Shown one piece after another: positions 48,458-58,057 of a stretch of DNA of 64,000 nucleotides. Position numbers and translations under genes: made by a program. Within the stretch, counting starts at the first letter, position 1. The number at the start of each line of letters is the position of its first letter. Source of the DNA: Oxalobacteraceae bacterium (GTDB lineage: Bacteria > Pseudomonadota > Gammaproteobacteria > Burkholderiales > Burkholderiaceae_D); the NCBI GenBank assembly GCA_030698225.1, contig JAUYNR010000012.1, positions 33,067-97,066 of the forward strand. The letters run 5' to 3'. The notes beneath the pieces are model-generated. The model was not told the origin of the DNA, made no database searches, and saw only the letters and a list, made by a program, of their open reading frames with translations.

Positions 48458-50284
48458 TTGCAACCTACCAATACCACCGATCCAACCTATTTTCATAAAG
48501 TCGTCGATTGCCAATGGGCCTGTCCGGCCCACACCCCGGTTCCCGAGTATATCCGGCTGATAGCGCAAGGCCGCTACGGCGATGCTTACATGGTCAACTG
48601 GGTGTCGAATGTCTTTCCCGGCGTGCTCGGGCGCACCTGTGACCGGCCTTGCGAGCCGGCCTGCCGTCGGGGCCGGGTCGAGGAAAGCAACGACCTGCAT
48701 CCCGAGCCGGTGGCGATCTGCCGCCTCAAGCGCGTGGCAGCTGATTACAAGGGCGACGTCAAGAGCCGCATGCCCATCGTTGCAGCAAGAAATGGCAAAC
48801 GCATCGCCTGCGTAGGCGCTGGGCCGGCTTCGCTGACGGTGGCGCGCGATCTGGCTCCGCTCGGCTATGCGGTGACCGTATTTGATGGCGCGGCCAAGGC
48901 CGGCGGCTTCATCCGCACGCAGATTCCGCGCTTTCGCTTGCCGGAGTCGGTGATCGACGAGGAAACCGGTTACATCCTGGACCTGGGCGTCGATTTCAAG
49001 AGCGGCCAGCCGGTCGATTCCATGCGCAGCCTGTTGGCGCAGGGATATGACGCTGTATTTGTCGGCTGCGGCGCGCCCCGCGGGCGCGACCTGGATCTTC
49101 CCGGGCGCAACGAAATCAACGAGAACATCCACATCGGCATAGACTGGCTGGCATCGGTGTCCTTTGGCCATGTCAGCGGCATCGGCCGGCGGGTCATTGT
49201 TTTGGGTGGCGGCAACACGGCAATGGATTGCTGCCGCTCGGCCATTCGCCTCGGCGCCACGGATGTGAAGGTCATCGTGCGCAGCGGCTTTGACGAAATG
49301 AAAGCGTCGCCGTGGGAAAAGGAGGACGCGCTACATGAAGGCATTCCCTTTCTGAACTTCCATGTGCCCAAGTCCTTCGAACATGCGGATGGCAAGCTCA
49401 CCGGCATGCGCTTTGAGATCGTCACGGCGGCCTATGACGACGATGGCAAGCGCCGCCTGGTGCCCACTGGCGACGCCGATGTGCTGGTCGAATGCGACAC
49501 GGTCTTGATCGCGGTCGGACAGGAAAACGCCTTTCCCTGGATCGAGAGCGATGTCGGCATCGAATTTGACCAGCGTGGCTTGCCGGTGCTGTTAAAGGAC
49601 ACGTTTCAGTCCACGCTGGCCCAAGTATTTTTTGGCGGCGACTCGGCCTACGGCCCCAAGAACATCATCACCGCCGTCGCACATGGCCATGAGGCGGCAG
49701 TGTCGATCGACCGATTGCTGCATGGAGAAGACATTGGCCATCGTCCGGCCCCGATGACCAACCTGATGTCGACCAAGATGGGGATCCATGAGTGGAGCTA
49801 TCACAATGACGTGTCGGAAGACACCCGCTTCAGGGTGCCGTGGGCCAAGGCCGAGCTGGCGCTGGCAAGCATACGGGTGGAGGTCGAACTGGGCTTTGAC
49901 GCCGCGACCGCGTTCAAGGAAGCGAACCGCTGCCTGAACTGCGATGTCCAGACCGTATTCAACCGGAAAACCTGCATTGAATGCGATGCATGCGTGGATA
50001 TCTGCCCGATGGATTGCATCACCTTCACCACCAACGGCGATCAGCAAGACTTGCGAACGCGCCTGAAGGCGCCCGCCAGGAACCTGGTGCAGGACCTGTA
50101 TGTGTCCGCCTCGCTGAAAACCGGTCGTGTGATGGTCAAGGACGAAGATGTCTGCCTGCACTGCGGTCTGTGCGCAGAGCGCTGTCCCACCGGAGCGTGG
50201 GATATGCAGAAATTCTTGCTGCACACCACACAGGCCGGGCCGAAGTGCCGTGACGTGAAGACTACCCAGATGGAGACCGCATGA
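48458..50284 (+). CDS. GltD-like FAD oxidoreductase with C-terminal ferredoxin domains
   Basis: 608 residues, starting best at TTG 48458 (GGGAG eight bases upstream; the frame upstream is low-complexity). N-terminal cysteines (CQWACPAHTPVPEY and CDRPCEPACRRG) match the Fe-S domain of glutamate synthase small subunit-type proteins. The FAD site is CVGAGPASLTVARDLAPLGY and the NAD(P)H site is LGGGNTAMDCCRSAIRLG. The C-terminus holds two ferredoxin-type 4Fe-4S motifs (CIECDACVDICPMDC and CLHCGLCAERCPTGA). Overlapping the alpha subunit gene (ATGA), it probably exchanges electrons between NAD(P)H and the 2-oxoacid oxidoreductase. Confidence 0.85.
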   Translation: MQPTNTTDPTYFHKVVDCQWACPAHTPVPEYIRLIAQGRYGDAYMVNWVSNVFPGVLGRTCDRPCEPACRRGRVEESNDLHPEPVAICRLKRVAADYKGDVKSRMPIVAARNGKRIACVGAGPASLTVARDLAPLGYAVTVFDGAAKAGGFIRTQIPRFRLPESVIDEETGYILDLGVDFKSGQPVDSMRSLLAQGYDAVFVGCGAPRGRDLDLPGRNEINENIHIGIDWLASVSFGHVSGIGRRVIVLGGGNTAMDCCRSAIRLGATDVKVIVRSGFDEMKASPWEKEDALHEGIPFLNFHVPKSFEHADGKLTGMRFEIVTAAYDDDGKRRLVPTGDADVLVECDTVLIAVGQENAFPWIESDVGIEFDQRGLPVLLKDTFQSTLAQVFFGGDSAYGPKNIITAVAHGHEAAVSIDRLLHGEDIGHRPAPMTNLMSTKMGIHEWSYHNDVSEDTRFRVPWAKAELALASIRVEVELGFDAATAFKEANRCLNCDVQTVFNRKTCIECDACVDICPMDCITFTTNGDQQDLRTRLKAPARNLVQDLYVSASLKTGRVMVKDEDVCLHCGLCAERCPTGAWDMQKFLLHTTQAGPKCRDVKTTQMETA

Positions 50285-52116
50285 AACGCATTGAAGCTGT
50301 CAACGACTTTGTGATCAAGTTCGCCAACGTCAACGGTTCGGGTTCGGCTTCCGCCAACGAGTTGTTTGCCAAGGCCATCCTGCGGATGGGCGTGCCCGTG
50401 AGTCCGCGCAACATTTTTCCCAGCAACATCCAGGGCATGCCCACCTGGTATGAGGCGCGCGTTTGCGAGAAAGGCTACCTGGGCCGGCGCGGCGGCGTGG
50501 ACATGATGGTCGCGATGAACCCGCAGACCTGGGATGCCGATGTGGCCGAGATCGAGAGCGGGGGCTATCTGTTCTATGACAGCACCCGGCCGATTCCCGA
50601 GTCCAGGTTCCGCAAGGATATCGAGGTCATCGGCATGCCCCTGACGGAAATCAGCAACGCGGCGTATTCGGAGCCGCGCCAGCGGCAACTGTTCAAGAAC
50701 ATCATTTACGTGGGCGCATTATCGGCGTTGCTCGAGGTTGACGCTGACGTGTTCGAGAAGCTCTTTGCCGAGCAGTACCGGGGCAAGGAGATGCTGCTCG
50801 AATCGAATGTGCGCGCGCTGCATCTGGGGCGCGATTACGTCAAGGCCCACCTTTCTGCACCGCTGGGCATCCGGGTGCGGCGCGCCGACAAGGTGGGCAA
50901 TCAGATTTTCACCGATGGCAACAGTGCGGCAGCGCTCGGCTGTGTGTATGGCGGCGCGACGGTGGCGGCCTGGTATCCGATCACGCCTTCGTCATCGATA
51001 CCCGAGGCATTCCAGAAGTATTGCGACAAGTACCGGGTAGAGTCCGACACCGGGCGCAACAACTTCGCCATCGTGCAAGCTGAAGACGAACTGGCGTCCA
51101 TAGGGATGGTGGTCGGCGCCGGATGGAACGGTGCGCGCGCGTTCACCGCCACGTCCGGACCCGGCATCTCATTGATGACCGAGTTCATCGGACTGGCTTA
51201 CTTCGCCGAGATTCCGGTCACGATTATCAATGTGCAGCGTGGCGGTCCATCCACCGGAATGCCCACGCGCACGCAACAATCGGACTTGCTCGCTTGCGCC
51301 TATGCCTCGCATGGCGACACCAAGCATGTGCTGCTGTTCCCGGAAGACCCCTATGAGTGTTTTGAGCATGCGGCCGCTGCGCTGGACCTGGCTGACCGTC
51401 TGCAGACGCCGATCTTCGTGATGACCGACCTCGATATCGGCATGAATCAGCGCCTGTGCCAACCCTTTGTGTGGGACGATGCGCGGCAATACGACCGCGG
51501 CAAGGTCATGACCGCGGCCGAACTCGAAGCGGGCAAGGATTTTGGTCGTTACAAGGACGTGGACGGCGACGGCATCCCATGGCGCACGCTACCCGGCACG
51601 CACCCGACCAAAGGCAGTTTTTTCACGCGCGGCACAACGCGCGACCCGTATGCGCGCTACTCCGAGCGCGGGCCGGACTACATTTACAACATGGAGCGGC
51701 TACTCAGGAAGTTCAAAACGGCGGCCGATCTGGTGCCGCAACCGGTGTTGCGAAAAGCCTCGCAAGGGACGCGCCTGGGTGTGATTTACTTTGGCTCGAC
51801 CAGTCCGGCCATGAACGAGGCGCTCGACGTGCTCACCCAAAGTGGCATCAATCTGGATGCACTACGCTTGCGCGCCTTTCCGTTTTCCGAGCCGGTCGGG
51901 CGCTTCATCGCCGAACACGACAAGGTGTTCCTGGTGGAGCAGAACCGCGACGCGCAGATGCACTCTCTGCTGGTCAACGAGCTTGCCATCAACCCGGCGC
52001 AGCTGGTCAAGGTGCTGCACTACGACGGCACACCCATTACCGCACGCTTCATCACCGATGCCATCGTCGAGAACCTGCAGGCCGCAGCCGCACCCCTGCA
52101 CCAGGAGGCAGCATGA
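50281..52116 (+). CDS. korA: 2-oxoacid:ferredoxin oxidoreductase, fused gamma-alpha subunit
   Basis: 611 residues. The N-terminal ~200 residues are the gamma domain (FANVNGSGSASANELFAKAILRMGVP ... GGVDMMVAMNPQTW), followed by the alpha pyrimidine-binding domain (GNSAAALGCVYGGATVAAWYPITPSSSIPEAF, FTATSGPGISLMTEFIGLAYFAEIPVTIINVQRGGPSTGMPTRTQQ). This fusion is typical of KorA-type enzymes, which interconvert 2-oxoglutarate and succinyl-CoA with ferredoxin; substrate preference cannot be read with certainty. It overlaps both neighbours by ATGA, so three genes are translated together. Confidence 0.9.
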   Translation: MKRIEAVNDFVIKFANVNGSGSASANELFAKAILRMGVPVSPRNIFPSNIQGMPTWYEARVCEKGYLGRRGGVDMMVAMNPQTWDADVAEIESGGYLFYDSTRPIPESRFRKDIEVIGMPLTEISNAAYSEPRQRQLFKNIIYVGALSALLEVDADVFEKLFAEQYRGKEMLLESNVRALHLGRDYVKAHLSAPLGIRVRRADKVGNQIFTDGNSAAALGCVYGGATVAAWYPITPSSSIPEAFQKYCDKYRVESDTGRNNFAIVQAEDELASIGMVVGAGWNGARAFTATSGPGISLMTEFIGLAYFAEIPVTIINVQRGGPSTGMPTRTQQSDLLACAYASHGDTKHVLLFPEDPYECFEHAAAALDLADRLQTPIFVMTDLDIGMNQRLCQPFVWDDARQYDRGKVMTAAELEAGKDFGRYKDVDGDGIPWRTLPGTHPTKGSFFTRGTTRDPYARYSERGPDYIYNMERLLRKFKTAADLVPQPVLRKASQGTRLGVIYFGSTSPAMNEALDVLTQSGINLDALRLRAFPFSEPVGRFIAEHDKVFLVEQNRDAQMHSLLVNELAINPAQLVKVLHYDGTPITARFITDAIVENLQAAAAPLHQEAA

Positions 52117-53168
52117 CCTATCTCGCCAAGCCGAAACTGCACCATCCCTCGCTCACCACCAACAAGGTCGGTTACACCCGGCGTGATTACGAGGGACGCA
52201 TCTCGACCTTGTGCGCTGGCTGCGGCCACGACTCGATCTCGGCGGCTATCATCCAAGCCTGCTGGGAGCTTGACATCGAGCCGCACCGCGTCGCCAAGCT
52301 CTCGGGCATAGGCTGCAGCTCGAAGACGCCGGATTATTTCCTGGGCGCGTCGCACGGCTTCAATACGGTGCATGGGCGCATGCCATCGGTACTGACCGGA
52401 GCCAATCTTGCCAACCGCGATCTGCTGTACCTGGGCGTCTCCGGCGACGGTGACTCGGCATCGATCGGGCTCGGGCAATTCGCCAATGCGATGCGGCGCG
52501 GCGTGTGCATGGCCTATATCGTCGAGAATAACGGGGTCTATGGCCTGACCAAGGGACAGTTTTCCGCCACCGCAGACAGGGGCTCAAAAAGCAAGAAGGG
52601 CGTGGTCAACCGCGACAACCCGATTGATCTGGTGGGGCTTGCGCTGCAGCTGGGCGCAACCTATGTCGCGCGCAGTTTTTCCGGAGACAAGGCGCAACTG
52701 GTGCCGCTCATCAAGGGCGCGATCGAACATGGCGGGGCTGCCTTCATTGATATCATCAGCCCGTGTGTGACATTCAATAACCATAGCGGCAGCACCAAGA
52801 GCTACGACTATGTGCGCCAGCACAATGAGGCGGTGAGCCGCATCGATTTCATCACCGAGCACAGCGAGATCACTGCCGAATATGTCGCCGGCGAAGTGAT
52901 CGACGTGCAGCAGCACGACGGCTCCACGCTGCGACTGCGCAAGCTGCACGCGGACTACGACCCTACCGATCGCTACGCGGCCCTGAGCTATATCAACGCC
53001 CACCAGGCGCGCGGCGAAGTGGTGACCGGGCTGTTGTATCTCGATCCGGTCGCGACCGATCTGCACACCTCGCTCAATACCAGCGAAACGCCGCTCCATG
53101 CGTTGAACGAAAACGCGCTTTGCCCCGGTTCGCGGGTCCTGGAAAAGCTTAACGCGTCGCTGCGTTAG
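52113..53168 (+). CDS. korB: 2-oxoacid:ferredoxin oxidoreductase, beta subunit
   Basis: 351 residues from ATG 52113, after AGGAGG, overlapping the alpha stop. Thiamine pyrophosphate subunit: the cysteine motif LCAGCGHDSI and GIGCSSKTPDYF (4Fe-4S ligands), the TPP/Mg motif GVSGDGDSASIGLGQFANAMRRGVCMAYIVENNGVYGLTKGQ with GDGD and NN, and SPCVTFNNHSGSTKSYDYVR near residue 225. Family length and order agree with KorB. Confidence 0.93.
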   Translation: MTYLAKPKLHHPSLTTNKVGYTRRDYEGRISTLCAGCGHDSISAAIIQACWELDIEPHRVAKLSGIGCSSKTPDYFLGASHGFNTVHGRMPSVLTGANLANRDLLYLGVSGDGDSASIGLGQFANAMRRGVCMAYIVENNGVYGLTKGQFSATADRGSKSKKGVVNRDNPIDLVGLALQLGATYVARSFSGDKAQLVPLIKGAIEHGGAAFIDIISPCVTFNNHSGSTKSYDYVRQHNEAVSRIDFITEHSEITAEYVAGEVIDVQQHDGSTLRLRKLHADYDPTDRYAALSYINAHQARGEVVTGLLYLDPVATDLHTSLNTSETPLHALNENALCPGSRVLEKLNASLR

Positions 53169-53218
53169 GCCGCCGGCTGTCCACGTTCTTTAACCCGACT
53201 TGCGAGAGGATCTCCACC

Positions 53219-53659
53219 ATGGTTGAACGTACCGTTTTTCAATCCATGCCCCTACGCCACGTGGTCTGGCTGTCACCCCATGCCAGCGTGTGGGAGGCAG
53301 CCTGCGTGATGACCAAGGCCAATTGCGGTAGCGTACTCATTATCGATAACGCGGGAACTCTGCTGGGCATTCTGACCGAGCGCGATTTGATGACGCGCGT
53401 GCTGGCCAAGGCGCTCGATCCGCAAACCACCTGCGTGTCCGACGTGATGACGCACGACCCGCAATGCGTTGGGCCGGACATGAAAGTGTCCGAAGCCGTT
53501 TTGATCATGATTGAGCGCGGGTTCAGGCACCTGCCCGTGGTCTCGCCTGCATCCAAGATTTTGGGTGTGTTCTCGGTGCGCGACGCGTTGCCGCGCGAAG
53601 TCAGCAACGCGATAAGCCTGGCCGAATTTAACGATCAGGTGAATGACGCATTGGGATAA
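53219..53659 (+). CDS. CBS-domain pair protein
   Basis: 146 residues with two CBS motifs (LSPHASVWEAACVMTKANCGSVLIIDNAGTLLGILTERDLMTRV and VGPDMKVSEAVLIMIERGFRHLPVVSPASKILGVFSVRDAL). CBS pairs usually bind adenosine nucleotides and report energy state. Starting 50 bases after korB behind GAGAGGATCTCC, it probably belongs to the same transcript and may sense the energy charge for the oxidoreductase. Confidence 0.88.
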   Translation: MVERTVFQSMPLRHVVWLSPHASVWEAACVMTKANCGSVLIIDNAGTLLGILTERDLMTRVLAKALDPQTTCVSDVMTHDPQCVGPDMKVSEAVLIMIERGFRHLPVVSPASKILGVFSVRDALPREVSNAISLAEFNDQVNDALG

Positions 53660-53841
53660 GGAAGACGTTTCAGGCACGGATAATTCCTTGAGGAATGTCT
53701 GCACTGCAGTGCACGGTAAAGTGTTGCCGTTCTGCGGATCATTTCTTACGCACCGTTTTAGGTTGCCACGAGGAAAGAACCGGTCCATCATTGGTCTTGA
53801 TCTGCAATCACGAAATACGACAAGCCCGAAAAAGAGGATAC

Positions 53842-56097
53842 ATGCCGGAAGCGCTTGCCAAACAAATCCGGCCGGGACACGCCGACGCACTGCAGACCAT
53901 CATCGACTTCCTGCCGAGCGGGGTGACCCTGTTCGATCCCGACCTGCAAATGATCGCCTGCAATGAACAGTTCAAGCGCCTGCTCGATTTTCCCGCTGCG
54001 ATGTTCGAGGGCGGACTGCCGGCGATGCACGAGCTGGCGATTTTCAATGCACGCCGCGGCGACTATGGCCCCGGCGTTCCGGATGTGCTGGCGCAACAGG
54101 TGGTGGAACGGGCGCGCGGCATGCAGGCGCACGTCTTTGAACGCACCCGACCAAACGGCACGGTGCTGGAAATTCGCGGCGAGCCCCTGCCCGACGGCAG
54201 CGGTTTCGTCACCATCTACACCGACATCACCGACAGGAAGCGTGCCGAGCAGGAAGCGAAACGCTATGCCACCTATCTTGACACGGTGCTAAACACCCTG
54301 CCCCAGGGTGTCACCGTGGTCGACGAAAATCTTGAGCTGGTGCTGTGGAACCAACGCTTCGTTGGCATTCTGGGGCTGCCGCCCGACCTTATGTGCGCCG
54401 GCCGGCGCTTCGAAGATGTGATCCGCTACAACGCCGAACGTGGCGATTACGGCTCGGTGAACCCTGACGAAAAGGTACGGCAGGTGCTCGATCTTGCCTT
54501 GCGTTTCGAGCCGCATCGGATGGAACGCACCCGGCCGCAGGGCCAGACCATCGAGATCGAAGGACGGCCGATGCAGGTCGAAGGCAAAGTGGCCGGCTTT
54601 GTCTCGACCTACACCGACATCACCGAGCTCAAGCAAGTCGGACAGTACGAGCAATATCGCAGCCATACGCTGGAACTGCTGGCCGGGGGCGAACCGCTGC
54701 CCGTCATCCTCGATGCCATCGTGCGCGGCCTGGAGCAACTCAAACCTGCGATGCTTTGCAGTATCCTGTTGCTCGATGGCGAACGCAGGCATCTCGGCAT
54801 CGGTGCGGCACCCAGCCTGCCTGATTTCTATAACGCGGCAATCGATGGCATTGAAATTGGCATCGGTGTCGGCTGCTGCGGCACTGCCGCCTTCACCGGG
54901 GAGCGCGTGATCGTAGACGACATTGCGACCCATCCGTATTGGAAGCCCTACAAAGAACTCGCAGCCAGCGCCGGACTGGGTGCATGCTGGTCGCAGCCGA
55001 TCCGCTCCGCGTCGGGTCAAGTGCTCGGCACGCTTGCCATCTATCATCGTGCAGCGCACACGCCTGCACAATCCGACATTGCCCTGATCGAACAATCCGC
55101 CCGTCTGGCCGCGATAGCCATTGAGCGCAGCGTTGCCGCAGAAAAGATGCGCGACAGCGAGGCCCTGTATCGCCTGCTGACAGAGGATGTTTTGGATGTA
55201 TTCTGGAAGACGGACCGCGATTTTCGTTTCACCTATATCAGCCCGGCGGACCAGCTGCTGCGCGGCTACAGTGCCGACGAGGTGATCGGCCACCATGTCT
55301 TTGAAATGTTCACCGAAGAGGGTGTTGCAACCGTCACCGCAATCATGCAGCAAAGGCAGGAACCTGAACGGGCCGGAACCCAGCCGGACTCCAGAACCTT
55401 CGAGGTGCAGCATCGCTGCAAGGACGGCAGGCTGATCTGGGGGGAAGTTTTCTCCACCCCCGAGCGCGACGCGCACGGAACGATCACCGGCTACCACGGC
55501 ATAACCCGGGAAATCACCCAGCGCAAGCAGATGGAAGACCAGGTGCGACAATTGGCGTTCTATGACCCGCTCACTGATCTGCCCAACCGTCGCCTGCTCA
55601 ACGACCGCTTGAGCCAGGCCCTGGCCGCCGGCAAGCGCTGTGCCTGCCATGGCGCGCTGATGTTCATCGATCTGGACAACTTCAAGCCGCTCAATGATAC
55701 GCACGGGCATGTGGTTGGCGATCTGCTGTTGATCGAGGTTGCGCATCGTCTGAAAAATTGCGTGCGCGCGACGGACACCGTGGCGCGCCTGGGCGGCGAC
55801 GAATTTGTGGTGATGCTCAGCGAGTTGAATGCCGACAAAGCCGAATCGACATCGCAAGCCGGGCTGGTTGCAGAAAAAATCCGCACCCTATTGTCTGAGC
55901 CCTACCTGCTGGCCATCAGCCACGATGCAAAGCAAGATACAACGGTCGAGCATCACTGCACCGCAAGTATCGGCGTGGTCGTATTCATCAACCACGAAGG
56001 AAGTCATGACGATATTCTGAAATGGGCCGATGCCGCAATGTATGAAGCCAAACAGGCCGGGCGCAATTTGGTGCGTTGTTATGATTCCAGGGATTGA
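53842..56097 (+). CDS. PAS-PAS-GAF-PAS-GGDEF sensor diguanylate cyclase
   Basis: 751 residues from ATG 53842 (AGAGGA site; frame open from 53695). Two PAS_7-type domains (each with a GDYG motif and ERTRP.G...EI.G.P) cover residues about 15-270. A GAF domain follows (VILDAIVRGLEQLKPAMLCSILLLDGE ... GAAFTGERVIVDDIATHPYW; roughly 290-430). A third PAS is near 445-575. The GGDEF domain carries RLGGDEFVVMLSE near residue 655. No EAL domain is present. The active site is intact, so it should make c-di-GMP. Its cytosolic multi-sensor design and its place after the KOR genes suggest a link to redox or energy metabolism. Confidence 0.9.
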   Translation: MPEALAKQIRPGHADALQTIIDFLPSGVTLFDPDLQMIACNEQFKRLLDFPAAMFEGGLPAMHELAIFNARRGDYGPGVPDVLAQQVVERARGMQAHVFERTRPNGTVLEIRGEPLPDGSGFVTIYTDITDRKRAEQEAKRYATYLDTVLNTLPQGVTVVDENLELVLWNQRFVGILGLPPDLMCAGRRFEDVIRYNAERGDYGSVNPDEKVRQVLDLALRFEPHRMERTRPQGQTIEIEGRPMQVEGKVAGFVSTYTDITELKQVGQYEQYRSHTLELLAGGEPLPVILDAIVRGLEQLKPAMLCSILLLDGERRHLGIGAAPSLPDFYNAAIDGIEIGIGVGCCGTAAFTGERVIVDDIATHPYWKPYKELAASAGLGACWSQPIRSASGQVLGTLAIYHRAAHTPAQSDIALIEQSARLAAIAIERSVAAEKMRDSEALYRLLTEDVLDVFWKTDRDFRFTYISPADQLLRGYSADEVIGHHVFEMFTEEGVATVTAIMQQRQEPERAGTQPDSRTFEVQHRCKDGRLIWGEVFSTPERDAHGTITGYHGITREITQRKQMEDQVRQLAFYDPLTDLPNRRLLNDRLSQALAAGKRCACHGALMFIDLDNFKPLNDTHGHVVGDLLLIEVAHRLKNCVRATDTVARLGGDEFVVMLSELNADKAESTSQAGLVAEKIRTLLSEPYLLAISHDAKQDTTVEHHCTASIGVVVFINHEGSHDDILKWADAAMYEAKQAGRNLVRCYDSRD

Positions 56098-56195
56098 GTG
56101 AGCGCATAGCGGTCTGAGCCGGTCAGTCGGCGAGTGTGGTGCCGAATGTCGCTTTCCGGGTCGATTCCAGCCTTTCGCTCGCAAGCCCGTCCGCC

Positions 56196-56813
56196 TCAGC
56201 CCACACTGCCCCACGCCAGCATCCCGGCCAGACCCAGCATCACCACGCCGATCACGCCGTCGAGCACGCGCCATGCAAGCGGGCGGGCGAATAGCGGCGA
56301 CAGCAGGCGCGCGCCGTAACCGAGCAGCACGAACCATATTATTGAAGACGTGATCGCGCCCAGCGCGAACCACAGCTTGCCGGCACCGGCCTGCTGGCCG
56401 CCGACCGCGCCCAGCAGCAGCACGGTATCCAGATAGACATGCGGGTTCAGCAGCGACAGCGCGACGATGGCGGTGACGGCCTGGGTGGCACTCATCGCGA
56501 CCGCTTGCCGATTCGCCTGCAGCGCATGGCCGGCCCATGCGGCGCGCCATGCCCGCAGTCCGTACCAGCTCAGGAAAATCACGCCGCCCCACTGCGCCAG
56601 ACCCAGCAACATCGGGCTGCCTTCTATCGCAGCGCCCATGCCGGCGATGCCCACGCAGATCAGCAGCACGTCGAGCACGATGCAAAACAGCACCGTCAGA
56701 CCGACATGCTGCCGCCGCAAGCCCATGCGCAACACATGCGCGTTTTGCGAGCCGATCGCGATGATCAGACCGGCGCCGAGGCCGAGGCCTTTCAGATAGA
56801 ACGGGAGCAGCAT
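56196..56813 (-). CDS. argO: LysE/ArgO family amino acid exporter
   Basis: 205 residues from ATG 56813 (AAAGGA upstream; frame open to 56837), with six transmembrane helices. The family start FYLKGLGLGAGLIIAIGSQNAHVLRMGLRRQH and the middle motif LNPHVYLDTVLLLGAVG are conserved. Members export arginine and/or lysine. The divergent ArgP-type regulator supports this specificity. A tail-only duplicate of a relative is found at 43642-43725. Confidence 0.92.
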   Translation of the reverse strand: MLLPFYLKGLGLGAGLIIAIGSQNAHVLRMGLRRQHVGLTVLFCIVLDVLLICVGIAGMGAAIEGSPMLLGLAQWGGVIFLSWYGLRAWRAAWAGHALQANRQAVAMSATQAVTAIVALSLLNPHVYLDTVLLLGAVGGQQAGAGKLWFALGAITSSIIWFVLLGYGARLLSPLFARPLAWRVLDGVIGVVMLGLAGMLAWGSVG

Positions 56814-56837
56814 GATGGGGTCCTTTGGTTGATGCAA

Positions 56838-57067
56838 CGGTGGACGCCATTGTGCTTTTTGCCGGACAATTAATGAAGCCGGATTAAATTAATTATCCAA
56901 TCATTAAAAATTCTTAATTAAAACGCTGGCTGAGAATTTTAAAATATAAGGGGTATATACAAAAACATATAACTTTGCGCATGTAAATAGTGATAATTTA
57001 AAAATACTATGCATTACTGACACTTCGAAGTCCGGCCACTCGCTCCACCACCGACCACCATGAACGA
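56838..57067. promoter_or_regulatory. AT-rich argO-argP divergent control region
   Basis: A 230-base divergent region with very A+T-rich segments (56876-57010), a strong contrast with the flanking GC-rich genes. LysR-type ArgP binds such a region to activate argO. No single operator was picked out. Confidence 0.5.
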
Positions 57068-57955
57068 ATGAAACTCGATACCAAACAATGCGAAGCAGTG
57101 CTGGCGGTGCTGGAAACCGGCAGTTTCGAGCAGGCCGCCAGCCGTCTGCACCTGACCCCGTCGGCGGTGTCGCAGCGGGTGCGGGCGCTGGAAATCCAGC
57201 TCGGCAGCCCGCTGCTGGTGCGCAGCCGGCCGTGCCGCGCGACGCAGGCCGGCCAGCGCCTGCTGCAATATCTGCGCCGGGCGCAACTGCTGGAACAGGA
57301 TTTTCAGGCCGAGCTGGCCGGCAATCGGTCGGCGCCGCTGACGCTAGCTGTGGCGGTCAATGCCGACAGCCTGGCCAGCTGGTTCCTGCCGGCGCTGGCA
57401 GGATTTCTGATCCGCGAGCAAGTGCTGCTGGATCTGACGGTGGATGACCAGAACCACACGTACGCGCTGCTGGAGGCCGGCCTGGCGCTGGGCTGCATCT
57501 CGACCGAGCCGCTGCCGATGCGCGGCTGCGTGGCCGAGCCGCTGGGCGCGATGCGCTATCGCTGCATGGCGTCGCCCGGCTACCGCGCGCGCTGGTTTGC
57601 GCACGGCATGCACCGCAGCGCGGCCCGGCTGGCGCCGGTGCTGACGTTCGACCGCAAGGACGCGCTGCAGGCGGATTTCCTGCTGCGACATTTCGGCCTG
57701 CCGGCCGACGCCTACCCGTGCCATACGATCCCGTCCTCGGAAGCGTACCTGCAGGCGGTGTGCCTGGGGCTGGGCTGGGGCATGATTCCGGAACTGCAGA
57801 TGGGGCAGCTGCAGGACAGCGGCGCGCTGGTCGATCTGGCGCCCGAGCAGGCGGCCGATGTCGGCCTGTTCTGGCACCGCTGGAAGGTGCAGTCGCCGCG
57901 ACTGGAACTGATGTCGACAACGCTGGTGCAGGCGGCGCGGCAGGTGTTGCTGTAA
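57068..57955 (+). CDS. argP: ArgP/LysG-type LysR transcriptional regulator
   Basis: 295 residues. The N-terminal helix-turn-helix is MKLDTKQCEAVLAVLETGSFEQAASRLHLTPSAVSQRVRALEIQLGSPLLVR, a close match to ArgP (IciA). The C-terminal periplasmic-binding-type effector domain includes ADSLASWFLPALAGF and LDLTVDDQ. ArgP responds to lysine/arginine and controls argO. It is divergent from argO. Confidence 0.92.
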   Translation: MKLDTKQCEAVLAVLETGSFEQAASRLHLTPSAVSQRVRALEIQLGSPLLVRSRPCRATQAGQRLLQYLRRAQLLEQDFQAELAGNRSAPLTLAVAVNADSLASWFLPALAGFLIREQVLLDLTVDDQNHTYALLEAGLALGCISTEPLPMRGCVAEPLGAMRYRCMASPGYRARWFAHGMHRSAARLAPVLTFDRKDALQADFLLRHFGLPADAYPCHTIPSSEAYLQAVCLGLGWGMIPELQMGQLQDSGALVDLAPEQAADVGLFWHRWKVQSPRLELMSTTLVQAARQVLL

Positions 57956-58057
57956 TGGATTTGCTGTGGGACAACAAACCCATGTCTTGCCGATTCCGTC
58001 ACTAATGCGCGGCCGATGCGCAACGCTTAATGGATGCTGCGCACATCCGGTTGGACC

